Part shown: positions 44,122 through 54,607 of the stretch, one piece after another
How positions within the stretch are numbered: position 1 is the first letter of the stretch
Layout: each line of letters opens with the position of its first letter
From: Ichthyophis bannanicus
Lineage: Eukaryota > Chordata > Amphibia > Gymnophiona > Ichthyophiidae
Direction: 5' to 3'
DNA length: 64,000 bases
Assembly (NCBI GenBank): GCA_033557465.1
Contig: CM066040.1
Location: forward strand, 329,300,297 to 329,364,296
Notes under the pieces: model-generated
Told to the model about the DNA's origin: nothing
Seen by the model: the letters and a program-made list of their open reading frames with translations, nothing else
The model's database searches: none
Program-made: the position numbers and the translations under genes

Positions 44122-45395
44122 TGTCACCAGCAGAGGCTAAACTAGGGTTATTTAGCTTAGTGCACTACTGGCCCTGACCTTTCTATAAAAAGAAAGTGTA
44201 GTTGCAAGTCGAGGGTCAGGTTTAAACAAGGATTTATTCCCCTCCCGGGGTTTTGCTGGACTTTCAAAAATAATACACTTCCAAACTCAAAAGATAACCA
44301 TATTTCTGGTATAAACAAATGGATAAAGAAAAGTAGCTTCTTGCTTCACAAATCAAATGACAAAACAAAATATATCATCAAGGTAAACACCTGGGCAGTT
44401 TCCACTGTGCAGACCTGTCTCTCTAGCAGGCTTATCTGCTCTCAGCGCAGAGAGGTCTCTTCAGTCATCACTAGAGAACAGTCCATCTTTTCCTCATAAG
44501 ATAAACATTCATTCTGGTCAGTACACATGGGCTCCTCAAGTGACTCGTCTTCCCTCTGGCAGAGAGTTTGTAACCTCCTCCAGTCAGTGACTGGTCTCTC
44601 CTCAAAACTCTCTTCCTGGTCAGGGAGATAATTATCTGAGCCTTGATAAAACTGCTTTTCAGCTTTTCTGTTACACCTTGCTCTTGTCAGTTTGCTGCCA
44701 GGCTTCTCATACAAACATTCAGGCTCTGCTCTCATACAAATATCCTGAAGCAGTTCACTATCTCTATTATAAGGATGTGAATACCTTAAAAGCTTCTGGC
44801 TTTCATTAGCAAAGGGTTTTCTGTGGTTAAACTCACGGTTGGAGAATGACTGCCTGTTATGTCTCCCAGCCCTTCTTGGCTTCTTATTCCAGGCCTCAGA
44901 ATACACAGGGTTAGGCTGACAATACTCTGACCTTTTGTTGAAGGGTTTTAGGTTCTCTCTAACCTGCCAGGTTTCACAAATGCTTGCAGCTTCTGTGTCA
45001 TCAAAACCTTCGTCAGAAAGCATACAGGAATCACATTCAGCCTCTCTTCCTGGATTCTCTCTCTCCTGGACTCGAGTATAATAAGGATTCTCCTTTCTGG
45101 CCTGCTCCCAAGCTCTGGCCCGTTCCTGCTCCTGAACTCGAACTCCAACTAACTCTGCTTGCCTGCCTGCTTTCTTATGCAGAGTTATGGGCGTTTTCCT
45201 GCACATGTGCAGAGTGTTTCCCTCAGTGTTTGGGGAGTGTCTGTTGGCTGGGCGTGCCTTCAGGTCTCGTGCCTCAGCCTGCTCTGGTTGCCTATAGCAA
45301 CTAGGAAGCTTTTTCTCTCCCTTTCTGTCAGAGTCTGTGCCGTACTCTTCAGCTTTTTGTGTCTTAAAGTTACAGGGCACATTTTCGGTGTTACA
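44122..45395 (-). mobile_element. Solo LTR C carrying a long ORF, inserted in DIRS C
   Basis: On the minus strand it begins TGTAACACCGAAAATGTGCC (45395) and ends CTCTGCTGGTGACA (44122). It is flanked by the 4-bp duplication ccgt (44118-44121 and 45396-45399). Without it the DIRS C RT aligns with DIRS A with no gap, which fixes both ends. A possible AATAAA is the complement of about 44229-44234. Little nucleotide similarity to LTRs A and B is obvious, but the ORF layout is the same. Confidence 0.82.
44442..45395 (-). CDS. LTR-encoded protein (MDCSL family), copy C
   Basis: 317 codons plus stop, open from LTR base 1 (TGT). Rich in R, E, Q and K. Basic and arginine-rich segments lie in the middle (KKPRRAGRHNRQSFSNRE), then cysteines scattered through the last third, an acidic tract (REDESLEEPM) and the terminal motif YEEKMDCSLVMTEETSLR. 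Apart from MDCSL, the charge pattern and the start position, I see no residue-level alignment to copies A and B. It is therefore a distant relative or a convergent case. No frameshift or stop interrupts it. The function is unknown to me. Confidence 0.62.
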   Translation of the reverse strand, partial: CNTENVPCNFKTQKAEEYGTDSDRKGEKKLPSCYRQPEQAEARDLKARPANRHSPNTEGNTLHMCRKTPITLHKKAGRQAELVGVRVQEQERARAWEQARKENPYYTRVQERENPGREAECDSCMLSDEGFDDTEAASICETWQVRENLKPFNKRSEYCQPNPVYSEAWNKKPRRAGRHNRQSFSNREFNHRKPFANESQKLLRYSHPYNRDSELLQDICMRAEPECLYEKPGSKLTRARCNRKAEKQFYQGSDNYLPDQEESFEERPVTDWRRLQTLCQREDESLEEPMCTDQNECLSYEEKMDCSLVMTEETSLR

Positions 45396-48227
45396 CCGTC
45401 CATGTGCACCTTCAAGGGCTCCATGTCTTCCCTTACCTGGGTGACTGGCTCATCAGAGGCAGCACACCTCGCAAGGGCAGGAGGTCAACAAAGCTCATTA
45501 TCCACACCCTGCAGCATTTTGGGTTCATCATCAACTACCCCAAGTCCAGCCTCTCCCCGGTCCAAGACTTGGAGTTCATAGGGGCCCAGCTGGACATTCT
45601 GCAGGTCAGGGCCTTCCTCCCTGTGGAGAGAGCCCACCGCCTGATGCAGCTGGCAAGGGATGTGTAGAGCTCCAGTTCAGTGCTAGCTCACCTACTCCTC
45701 CACCTGTTAGGCCACATGGCCTTGACAGTTCACGTTACACCTCTGGCCCGCCTACATATGCGGGCAGCCCAGTGGTGCCTCCGTTATCAGTGCACGCAGG
45801 CAACGGGCAGGCTGAGGGACAGAGTGAAGGTCACCCACCAGCTGGCAGCCTCCCTCACCTGGTGGCAGTCCTTACATCACCTCAGGCAGGGATGCATTTC
45901 CAGGCACCGACCCCTCAGAGGGTCCTGACGACCGATGCCTTCCTTGTACGCTGGGGTGCACATTTGCGAAGGCCAGTTCACCCAGGGCACCTGGTCCCCA
46001 GAGGAATCCTTCCTGGAAATCAATCTCCTTGAGCTCAGGGCCATCTTCCTGGCTCTTCAGGCCTTCTGCCACCTCCTGAGCGAACTCATTCAGACAGACA
46101 GTCAGGTTGCCATGTTCTATGTGAACAAGTGGGGGGGGGGGGGTAAGGGCTCCTAGTTCCTCTGTCAGGAAGCAGTGGCCCTCCATTCCTTTGCAGTGCT
46201 CAACAATATCCTTCTAAGGGTGGTGTACTTACTGGGCCAGGACATCTGCCTGGCATACAGCCTCAGCTGGGTACTTAGGCCTCACGAGTGAGGCCTGGAC
46301 CCAAAAGTGACCCGGAGGCTTTTCTGCCTCTGGGGAAGACCATGGCTGGACCTGTTCGCCTCCCCGAACAACTCACAGCTGCCAAAATTCTACTCTCCTC
46401 AGCCACACTGCAGGAGAGTGGCGGCGGACGCCTTCCTGATCTCCTGATCACAGGGCCTGCTTTATGCATTCCCATCGACATCTCTGATAGCCAAATGCTT
46501 TGTCAAGATCCAGAGCGAGCACGCCTCAGTAATCCTGATTGCGCCCAGGCAGCCCTGGTTCCCCCTCCTGCTCTCTGTGTCGATGACAACCCCAGTACCA
46601 CTGGGCCGGGAGCCAGGAGGGGGGATTCCCTGCTACACTCCAACCTGGGGTCTCTAATGCTGATGGCGTGGCTGCTGAAAGGATAGCACTGGCCCCTTTC
46701 AACCTTCCAGGTGAGGTCAAGGAAATCCTCCTGGCCTCCCGGAAGCCATTCACCAGAAGGGTTTACACCTTCAAGTGGAGGTCATTCTCCATCTGGTGTG
46801 CAGAAAGGAATGAGAACCCATTCTCCTGTCAGGTAGAGCTCATGCTGCAGTACTTGCTGCACCTTTCTCGCTTGAGCTTGAAATCTAACTCGATGAGAGT
46901 GCATCTCAGTGCCATAGTGGCTATCCATCACCCTATAGAGGGGAAGCCCTTCTCAGGTCAGCCTTTGGTCTCCAGATTCCTCAGGGGCCTCCTGCTATCC
47001 AAGCCCCCTCTTCGCCATCCGGCAGCAGAATGGGACCTCATTGTGGTGCTCTCCCAGCTCACTAAGCCGCCGTTCGAGCCTTTGGCCACCTGCCACCTGA
47101 GACACCTCTCCTGGAAGGTGATCTTCTTGGTGGCCTTGATGTCTGCTTGCACAGTAAGCGAGCTGCAGGCCCTGGTGGCGGACCTAGCCTGTACCAGGTT
47201 CTATACAAACAGGATGGTGCTTTGCATGCACCCCAAATTCCTCCCAAATGTGGTGTCTGCTTCTTACCTCAATTAGGAGGTAGTTCTCCCCACCTTCTTC
47301 CCACGGCTGCATGCTGGCAAGGAGGAGGTCGTCTGGCATACCCTGGATTGCTAGAGGGCTCTGTCCGTTTATTTACAGAGGACCAAGGCCCATCGAAAAG
47401 CTCCTCCCTCAGAATTTTATTTTCTATGACCCCAGAAGACTGGGGCTATCTGTAACCAAGGGAACGCTGTCCATCTGGGTGGCAGACTTCATTGTCCTCG
47501 CTTATGAGCAAGCTGGCCTCTCTCTGGACCGCCGGATCACTGCTCATCGCGTGAGGGCTATGGCCACATTAGTGGTCAACCTACGCACAGTGACGGTGCA
47601 AGAAATCTGTAAGGCTGCTACATGGTGTGGCACTGCGTCCCGTATAGGCGGTTGCCTAGAGGTGGCAGCGTGCCATCTAATGTCCCTTTTTATGCTTATG
47701 CTCCAGAGCTAAGGCTTCTGAGATTGTAGTTGTGTGCAAATAAGCTAGTCCGAGTGGTTTTAGTGGCAAACACAGGAAATTTATTCTTTTTTGTAGTCTA
47801 ATCTTTGCAAACAGACTTTCTTTAGAAGTTTGAACAGGACAACACAATATAGAGAATATTTTCTTCCCCCAAAATAAAAGGTATCACAAACAGTGTTCCG
47901 GTAGTGAAAAAGAATAAACTTGCTTCAATCAGGTTATATACAACAGAAGCTATTTCTTTCTTCAAATGACACAGTTGGAACTGTTGCTTACTGGTTCCTA
48001 TTACCATCTAGCAAAGACATCAGTACCCTTCAACTGTTCAGGGTTTAAAACAAGGCTTTTTCTTGCTTGTCTGTACTACCAACAGAATAGCTGCTTCTTG
48101 AACACTTCGTTTTACGTTTTAACATTAGCAATTCTCTTTCTCACCCAGATTTTCAGCCCCCAAAATATCAGGACATTTAATTACGTTGGCTCCTGGTTTT
48201 TCTACCTTAAAAACTGTTGGCCCCTTT

Positions 48228-49695
48228 TTACTCTGACGTTAGGCATAAAGAGCAATCCATCAAAGAATCAACAGAGTCCTGTTCCACCTCACAGGCTTCC
48301 GTTTCCATGTCTTCACAATCAGAATCACATGTCTCTGGGTTTAGAACTTGCTCTGGGAATGCAGGCTTAACTTCCTTTAAAAGTTTAAACACCTTTTCCC
48401 AATGAGATTTCTTTCTCTCCTCTGGGTTTCTAGAATGGCTGCAAGGCTTTATATCTCTGAATAAATTACTCAAAGGTTCTATCTGTCTCACCTTGCTCCT
48501 GGGAACAGTCTTTCTTACGGGCCTTTCAAAAGGTAGAATTTCTCCTTCAGAGTCTTGTAGGGTTGCTCCTGTCTCTGGGCTATAATCCACGGCTCCCCCA
48601 GGATTATCCCTCCTACCTTCAAGCCGTGCTGTAATTTCTTCACAGCAGGGACTCCTCTCTGAAGTGCCGTCTCCTGTATAACAGCTGCTCTGAGAATCTC
48701 TCCTGTGTCTGTCCCTAGACACTATCTGCCTTTCACCCCTGAAGACTCCGTTCTCTTCAGTTAGGTTTGTGAGCTCTCTTTTCAGCCTGCCCATGGCCAG
48801 CTTCCTCAGGCCCTCTCTCTTGGATGGCTTGTGACTGGCTCCATTGTGGTAGGCTATGGCCTAGCATGGCCTGCTACTATGAAAGGCTAAATTAGGCCTG
48901 GATCCTAACTCCCATCATAGCTAGAAAAGAACCAAAAATCTGTGAGAAATGAGAAAACTGTTTTAAAATGCTTAATAAGAAGTTTTTATGAATTCATAAG
49001 TCTTTCATTATTCTCTTGTGTGTGAAAGAAAAGAAATGTTTCAATACATGCATTCCTGGAGCTAGGGATAACCTTGCAGTAGAGAAGTATCGAAATCAAG
49101 AACTGTACCATTGTTAGAACAATCCTAAGGGAGGGGGCTGGTTGCTAGGCCCCGGAGGGATTTCTAATTGGATAGGTGCAGGGAACGAGGAACCAATGAG
49201 AAGTTTGCATGTATCGAGCTAGAACCAATAGAAAGTTCTCATGTATCAAACTAAAAAAGAGGTATAAATGGTTATGTCTCTGTAAAAAAGTTTGCTCAGT
49301 TCCTTTTGAAACTCTGACTGACTGGGCCTGTGCACAATAAACTGGCTTGGACCCTGTCAATTGACTCCTGGATTTATTCATTGATTGCACTTTGCTACAG
49401 CACCATCACTGCTGCTGCGGCTGGCTCTGTTCCCGTGCCCCTTCCTCTCTGTTTCTGGGAACTTAAATGTGTGTAAGCGTCTTCCCCCTTCTAGCTCTTC
49501 CCACAGGTACTTCCTATCTCCACCCTGTGTTGCCATGGAGCCTGGGTGTGGTCTGAACTCAGTAGTTCTACCTGTGTGTTTTTTTTCTCTGCCTGCCGTT
49601 TGATACATATGCTTGGCTGAGCTATTCCCTTGCTCATAGAAAAAAGTTTCATTTCTAGCTATTTTCCCAGGTTCTGCTGCAGCCTCGTCACCACA
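48228..49695 (-). pseudogene. LTR-encoded protein (MDCSL family), copy D, split
   Basis: The first part runs on the minus strand from LTR base 1 at 49695 (TGT) to the nested insertion at 49403. The second runs from 48844 to the stop at 48228-48230. Discounting the 562 bp of insert and duplicated target, the two parts are in the same register, so the frame was about 301 codons before the hit. The composition again goes from basic and polar to strongly acidic at the end (CDSDCEDMETEACEVEQD, then SLMDCSLCLTSE). The frame is otherwise free of stops. Function unknown. Confidence 0.62.
48845..49402 (+). mobile_element. Small solo LTR nested in LTR D
   Basis: 558 bp, starting TGTGGTAGGCTATGGCC and ending TTTGCTACAGCA. 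It is flanked by ccat (48841-48844 and 49403-49406). It has CCAAT boxes (aaccaatgag near 49191, aaccaatag near 49225), a TATA box (aggtataaatgg near 49261) and AATAAA near 49336, followed by a short U5. This is a classic retroviral LTR on the plus strand, of a family different from the MDCSL LTRs. It has no long ORF. Confidence 0.7.
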
Positions 49696-50279
49696 GTGGT
49701 CTTCAGTCCATATGTTCGCAGCCCACTACTGCCTTGAGAGTGAGTCCCACAGGCAATTCCAGCCCTCCAAACCTTCAGTGTTCAGGCTACCGGAGTTATG
49801 GTGATGCTGGACACCTGGGTCTGCAGAGCCTCTTGGTAGGGACTCACCTTCTGCAACTCGCAACCTCCCTTGGGTCACCACTGCTGCTGTCATGTTTCAG
49901 GCCCCGGCAGCCTGGAGCTAGGGAGTCCCATATGTGAAGACTGACTTCCTGCTAGTTCCTGGAGAAAGCAGTTACTCACCTGTAACAGGTGTTCTCCAAG
50001 GACAGCAGGAATCAGTCCTCACAACCCTCTCTCCTCCCCTTGGAGATGCCTCCTTTACCTTTTTGTCTTTTGCCTAAGCTATGTCATCTGACTGAGCAAG
50101 ATGGCACCCTTGGGTGGGAAGGGGACCACGCATGCGTAGTAGCATTCCTAAAGGCTTTCTTTGAAAGTTGGGGAAATGCTCCACTCAAACTCCGTCGGTA
50201 CCGACGTCACCCATATGTTGAAGACTGATTCCTGCTGTCCCTGGAGAACATCTGTTACAGGTGAGTAACTACGCTTTAT

Positions 50280-50916
50280 ATAAGCCCTCAACTCTATTCA
50301 GAACCACCTTTTCAATGGTTGCAATTATGACACTGCCCGTGTATGATGGGTTCCATGATGAAGGTTTTTTAACTACGGAAGGATTCGAAATAGAATCCTC
50401 CTTATTATTTAAAGAAATCTAAAATTTTTAATTTTCGGAAAAACTTATAAAATTCAACCTGTATGGTAAAGGCATCATGTTTATGTGACAGTAGAAAGGA
50501 AAAGCCTTTTTGTAAAATTTTAATCTCTACTTCACTCAACACGTAATCTGATAGAATAAAAATGCCATCTATTTCTCCTGTTCTGACCTTTTCCTGAATG
50601 TGCCCTCTCTCCCCTTCTCTCGACCTCTTTGAGATTGGTAAGGTCGATGGTATTCCTGTAGTTGATGTGGGTGGTTGAAGGCAGATTTGTGCTCTCCACC
50701 TTTCCATAGAGTGTCCATCGAAAAATCCTGATTCTGATTTGGAGGGAGAGCTGAAGAGAAGAGGGGAGCAGAGGAATCCTCCCTATCTTTCTTTCTCCTT
50801 CCTCCCCCCTCCCCATTTTCATCTTTTTTATCTTTTATGATTCCACTGATCTTTATTTTTATGCTTTGGTCTATGTACCCTATCTCACATTTGATGGTTT
50901 TATTCTTTTGTTGCAT
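50280..50916 (-). pseudogene. Penelope-like element, N-terminal part
   Basis: On the minus strand, after a charged low-complexity leader (50916-50600), a frame reads FILSDYVLSEVEIKILQKGF and VEFYKFFRKLKILDFFK. In another frame PSSWNPSYTGSVIIATIEKV lies near 50340-50290. These match the region upstream of the IIIKPADKGG motif in Penelope-like RTs. The order and strand fit this being the 5' half of the element whose RT is at 42390-43536, separated by DIRS C. About 25 residues between the halves are not seen. Confidence 0.6.
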
Positions 50917-51105
50917 GTTTTTAATTGTGTCTTTTTATTGTTCTTATTACTTTTTATTAAGTTTCATCATTGTTATGCTTTTTTCTTTCATTCTTGTTTT
51001 TACTTCTTTATTCAGTTCATTTTTTTAACATTCTTAGGGTTTGGGATTGTTCCATTTTTAGTTTTATTTTCATTTTTATTCAGTAATTACGAATATAATT
51101 TACAT

Positions 51106-51300
51106 CAGTGGTTCTCAACCCAGTCCTCTGGGACCTCCAGGCCAGTCAGGGTTTCAGGATATCCATAATGAATATGCATGAGCTAGATCTGCATACAATG
51201 GAAACAGGTCATGCAGATTTATCTCATGCATATTTATTGTAGATATCCTGAAAACCTGACTGGCCTGGGGGATCCCAGAGGACTGGGTTGAGAACCACTG
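51106..51300. mobile_element. hAT-like miniature element (195 bp)
   Basis: Perfect terminal inverted repeats beginning CAGTGGTTCTCAACCCAGTC, with a further inverted match of ggatatcc and caggccagt-type blocks inside. It is flanked by the 8-bp duplication atttacat (51098-51105 and 51301-51308). The 8-bp site and CAG-start termini define hAT. It is non-coding and non-autonomous. A diverged relative lies at 61388-61580. Confidence 0.92.
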
Positions 51301-51691
51301 ATTTACATGATGCCGTCCTCTACTAGCATTCTATTGGTCTGCAAGTTTTTGCTTGTGTTTATCGTTCCACCTATATATCGGTTTTTATTATACCTCTATG
51401 GCTTACTTCCCCGTTTCATACATAATACATTTTCATATATGACAGGAGCATATAAGAAGCAAACTCCCAAGGAACAAATGGATCACAGTGGGTTCTGGAA
51501 GATTGTGACCTGTAACGCAGAGACATCCTACACATCAAGAGATATCCCTGCATAATGCCTTCTCTGCCTTGGCTAATGAGGATGCCCAATCCAAAGAAAC
51601 TGAAGGGCCCTTAAATGAGTCAGACAATGCCCAATCTTCTGCTAAAGCACCAAATATGAAGAAAACCTCACCAAACAGAAAACTACTAGGT

Positions 51692-51790
51692 ACATATGAC
51701 CTAGATTAGCCACTGTTGGAAACAGAATACTGGGCTTGATGGACCTTGGTCTGACCCAGTATGGCATATCTTATGTTATCTTATGTTCTA
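51692..51790 (+). mobile_element. CR1 3'-end fragment inside CR1 ORF1
   Basis: gccactgttggaaacagaat and ggaccttggtctgacccagt, ending in a short cttatgtt repeat, are the 3' terminus of another CR1 subfamily (compare 1653-1760 on the opposite strand). It splits ORF1 just before the GDSIIRG motif. Confidence 0.65.
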
Positions 51791-54607
51791 CTACTTGGAG
51801 ATTCCATCATTAGAGGCACCAACTTGGGAACACAGTTCAAAGGAGAGAAGATAGTCATGTGCCTTCAGCCAGCAGGAATACAAACCAAGTTGTTGAAGTA
51901 CTTAGCACAGAAAGTGAACACTCCAAACTTGATGATGTTATCCACTTGGGCACAAATGACCTGACTAGAAACATTGCCTCTACAGTCCAAAAGGATTCCA
52001 ATCTCTGGGAGAGAAACTCAAGCCCATTGTTAACACTGTATCATTCTCAGAAGTTCTACCTGTTCTTGGTAAGGGGACAAAAAGGCTGCATCGCATTAAC
52101 AGCTTTAATACATGGCTCCAGACCTGGTGCAAACAAGAAGGATTCAGATTTATTGGCGACTGGGGAAATAGATGGACCAACAAGAGACTATACTGTGCTG
52201 ATGGACTACATCTCTTTGCCACAGGGAAATGAATCCTAAGTGAAAAATTCAGGCAGTATGTGGATATGCATTTAAACTAGAAAAAGTGGGTGACGGATGT
52301 GGAAGGTCAAGATCTGCAAGCCACCCCCTGTAAAAGCAGAATAACATCAGAAACAGCCACACTTTTAAACCACACATCAAAAACAAGTGGGAAGAAGTGG
52401 ACAGAACAAAATCAATGCAAAATACACACAAGCCAGGTAAATGCTGGAAAGCAATGAGCACAAATGCTCGAAGCTTAGCCAACAAAGTTCCAGACCTGGA
52501 AGCCCTAATGGTGGAAATGGATTTGGACAGTGTAGCCATTACAGAGACATGATTTAATGAATCGCATGATTGGGATATAGCCATAGCTGGCTATAATCTA
52601 TTCAGAAGAGACAGAGAAAATGGAAAAGGAGGAGGAGTAGCCTTGTATGTCAAAAGCAATATTAAAGCTACTGAAATGCAGGCGACATGGGGAAAAGAAG
52701 AAGCGCTCTGGATTGCACTGGAAAGAGGAGATGGCACTGCCATTCATACTGCTGTAGTCGACAGACCTCCGACTCAAATTGAAGAGAGAGATAACGAATT
52801 GATTATAGATATTGCCAAGATAGCCACAAAGGGGGAAGTGATCATATTGGGTGACTTTAATCTACCTGATGTGGATTGGATTACTCCTTCTGCACATCTG
52901 GAAAGAAGCAAAAAAATTGTGGATGCTCTCCAAGATGCATTACTTAGACAAATGGTGATGGAACCAACCAGGGAAAGCTCAACACTGGATTTAGTGCTCA
53001 CCAAAAGTGATAGCATGTCGAATGTCTGCGTGAGTGCCCCTGTGAGCAACAGTGAAAATCACACGGTGTGGTTTGAGATAAAAGCCATGGTTCAGGCCAA
53101 TCATAGCAAGCTCAAAGTCCTGAACTTCAAAAACACTGACTTCAATAAAATGGCCAAGTACCTAAAGGAGAGATGACTGGGTAGAAGGAGATAAGGGAAG
53201 TGGAATTGCAATGGGCTAAACTAAAGGTGGCAATAAAAGGGGCAATAGATAAATATGTAAGAAAAGTAAATAAAAACAAGAGGAGAAGGAAACCTATTTG
53301 GTTTTCCAAAGAAGTGGCTGCTCAGATAAAGGCAAAAAACACAGCTTTCGCAAAATTCAAAAGCTTGCAAACAGAAGAACACAGAAATGAATACAGGATC
53401 AAACTCAAAGAGTCAAAAAGAGTAGTAAGGAAAGCAAAATCAAAGGCAGAGGAAAAGATGGCTAAAGATGTTAAGGGTGGTGACAAAACTTTCTTCAGGT
53501 ATATTCGGGAAAGGAAGAAGATCAGAGTTGGAATTGCAGGACTCAGAAGTGCTGGGAAAGGACTCGTGGAAAGTGACATTGAAAAAGTGAAATTGCTAAA
53601 CAAATACGTCTGCTCTGTTTTTACAAAAGAAAATCCTGAAGATGGACCAGCTGTGACTCCCAAATATAAAAATGGGAATGAAGTAGATACCACACCATTC
53701 ACAGAAGATGAGGTGTTAGAAAAACTTGCTAAACTGAAAGTGGACAAAGCCATGGGACAGGATGGGATACATCCCAGGATACTGAAAGAGCTCAGAGAGG
53801 TTCTTGTAGGACCTATAAAGGATGTCTTCAACAGATCCTTGGAAACAGGAAAGGTTCCTCAGGACTGGAGAATGGCTAAAGTGGTGACAGGGAAGAAGTT
53901 TCAAACTACAGGCCCGTGAACCTTACCTCAGTGGTTGGAAAGGTAATGGAGGCGCTTCTGAAAGAGCAAATAGTGAACTTTCACAAAACCAACAGGTTGA
54001 AAGATCCGAGGCAACATGGTTTTACTGAAGGACGGTCTTGCCAAACAAACCTGATTGAGTTTTTTGACTGGGTGACCAGAGAACTAGATCAGGGGCATGC
54101 GATGGATGATATCTACCTGGATTTCAGCAAAGCCTTTGATACCGTTCCTCATAGGAGGCTTGTCAGTAAACTCAGTAGCATGGGGATGGGTCCCAAGATG
54201 GTAAACTGGATTAGAAATTGGTTGACTGACAGACAACAGAAGGTGATGGTACATGGAGCTCACTCAGATGAAAAGAAGGTGATTAGCGGGGTGTCCCAGG
54301 GTTCGGTCCTGGGCCCGGCACTGTTCAATGTATTTGTGAGTGATATTGCTGAAGGACTGAATGGAAAAGTCTGTCTTTTTGCAGATGACACAAAAATTTG
54401 CAACAGAGTGGACTCCCCCGAGGGAGTGGTTAACATGAGGAAAGATCTACAAAAGCTGGAAGAATGGTCTAATGCTTGGCAACTATGATTTAATGCGAAA
54501 AAGTGCAGTGTCATGCACTTGGGTAGCATTAATCCAAGGGAAATGTACGCGATAGGGGGCGAGAGATTGGAGTGCACGGTTCAGGAGAAAGACCTTGGTG
54601 TGATTAT

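Larger units (their letters stand above)
43681..46690 (+). pseudogene. DIRS C RT-RNase H, broken
   Basis: Blocks seen: an FLVPKKNRGS-like start near 43790, SCSLDLKDAYTH near 43920 and VFTKCLSVVAV before LTR C. After it come HVFPYLGDWLIRG (45418), LEFIGAQLDILQVRAFLP and, for RNase H, LTTDAFLVRWGAHL (45920), INLLELRAIFLALQAF and IQTDSQVAMFYVNKWG, with a G-run frameshift at 46129-46142. The RT box is YLGD rather than YLDD, so a catalytic aspartate is lost. The frames are broken many times. Confidence 0.8.
47626..49695 (-). mobile_element. Solo LTR D carrying a long ORF, itself interrupted
   Basis: On the minus strand it begins TGTGGTGACGAGGCTGC (49695) and ends GACGCAGTGCCACA (47626). Flanks are atgg (47622-47625) and gtgg (49696-49699), a 4-bp duplication with one change. 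Excision reconnects the DIRS recombinase motif ATW-SSVH. Length without the nested LTR (48845-49402 plus its duplication) is about 1.5 kb, similar to LTRs A and B. An AATAAA is the complement of 47780-47785. Confidence 0.75.
46668..49920 (+). pseudogene. DIRS C tyrosine recombinase, split by LTR D
   Basis: From 46690: FNLPGEVKEILLASRKPFTR, RSFSIWCAERNENPF, LKSNSMRVHLSAI, FLRGLLLSKPPLRHP, then FLVALMSACTVSELQALV, where the catalytic arginine position reads C-T instead of R-R/R-C. A stop near 47273 and frame changes follow. GLSVTKGTLSIWVAD and RRITAHRVRAMATLV (H-x-x-R present) run to EICKAATW at 47625. After LTR D, SSVHMFAAHYCLE continues at 49700. It is inactive because of several stops. Confidence 0.82.
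43681..50270 (+). mobile_element. DIRS element C, 5' truncated, with three insertions
   Basis: Homology to DIRS A begins within RT near 43681. RT and RNase H continue to about 46680, and the recombinase to about 47625 and again after 49696. The terminal region follows (gttactcacctgtaacaggtgttctcc near 49972, and cctgctgtccctggagaaca near 50230), ending near 50270. It is interrupted by a tiny L2 tail (43957-44000), LTR C (44122-45395) and LTR D (47626-49695). It is GC-richer than copies A and B, so a different DIRS subfamily. The gag and left repeat are missing. Confidence 0.85.
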
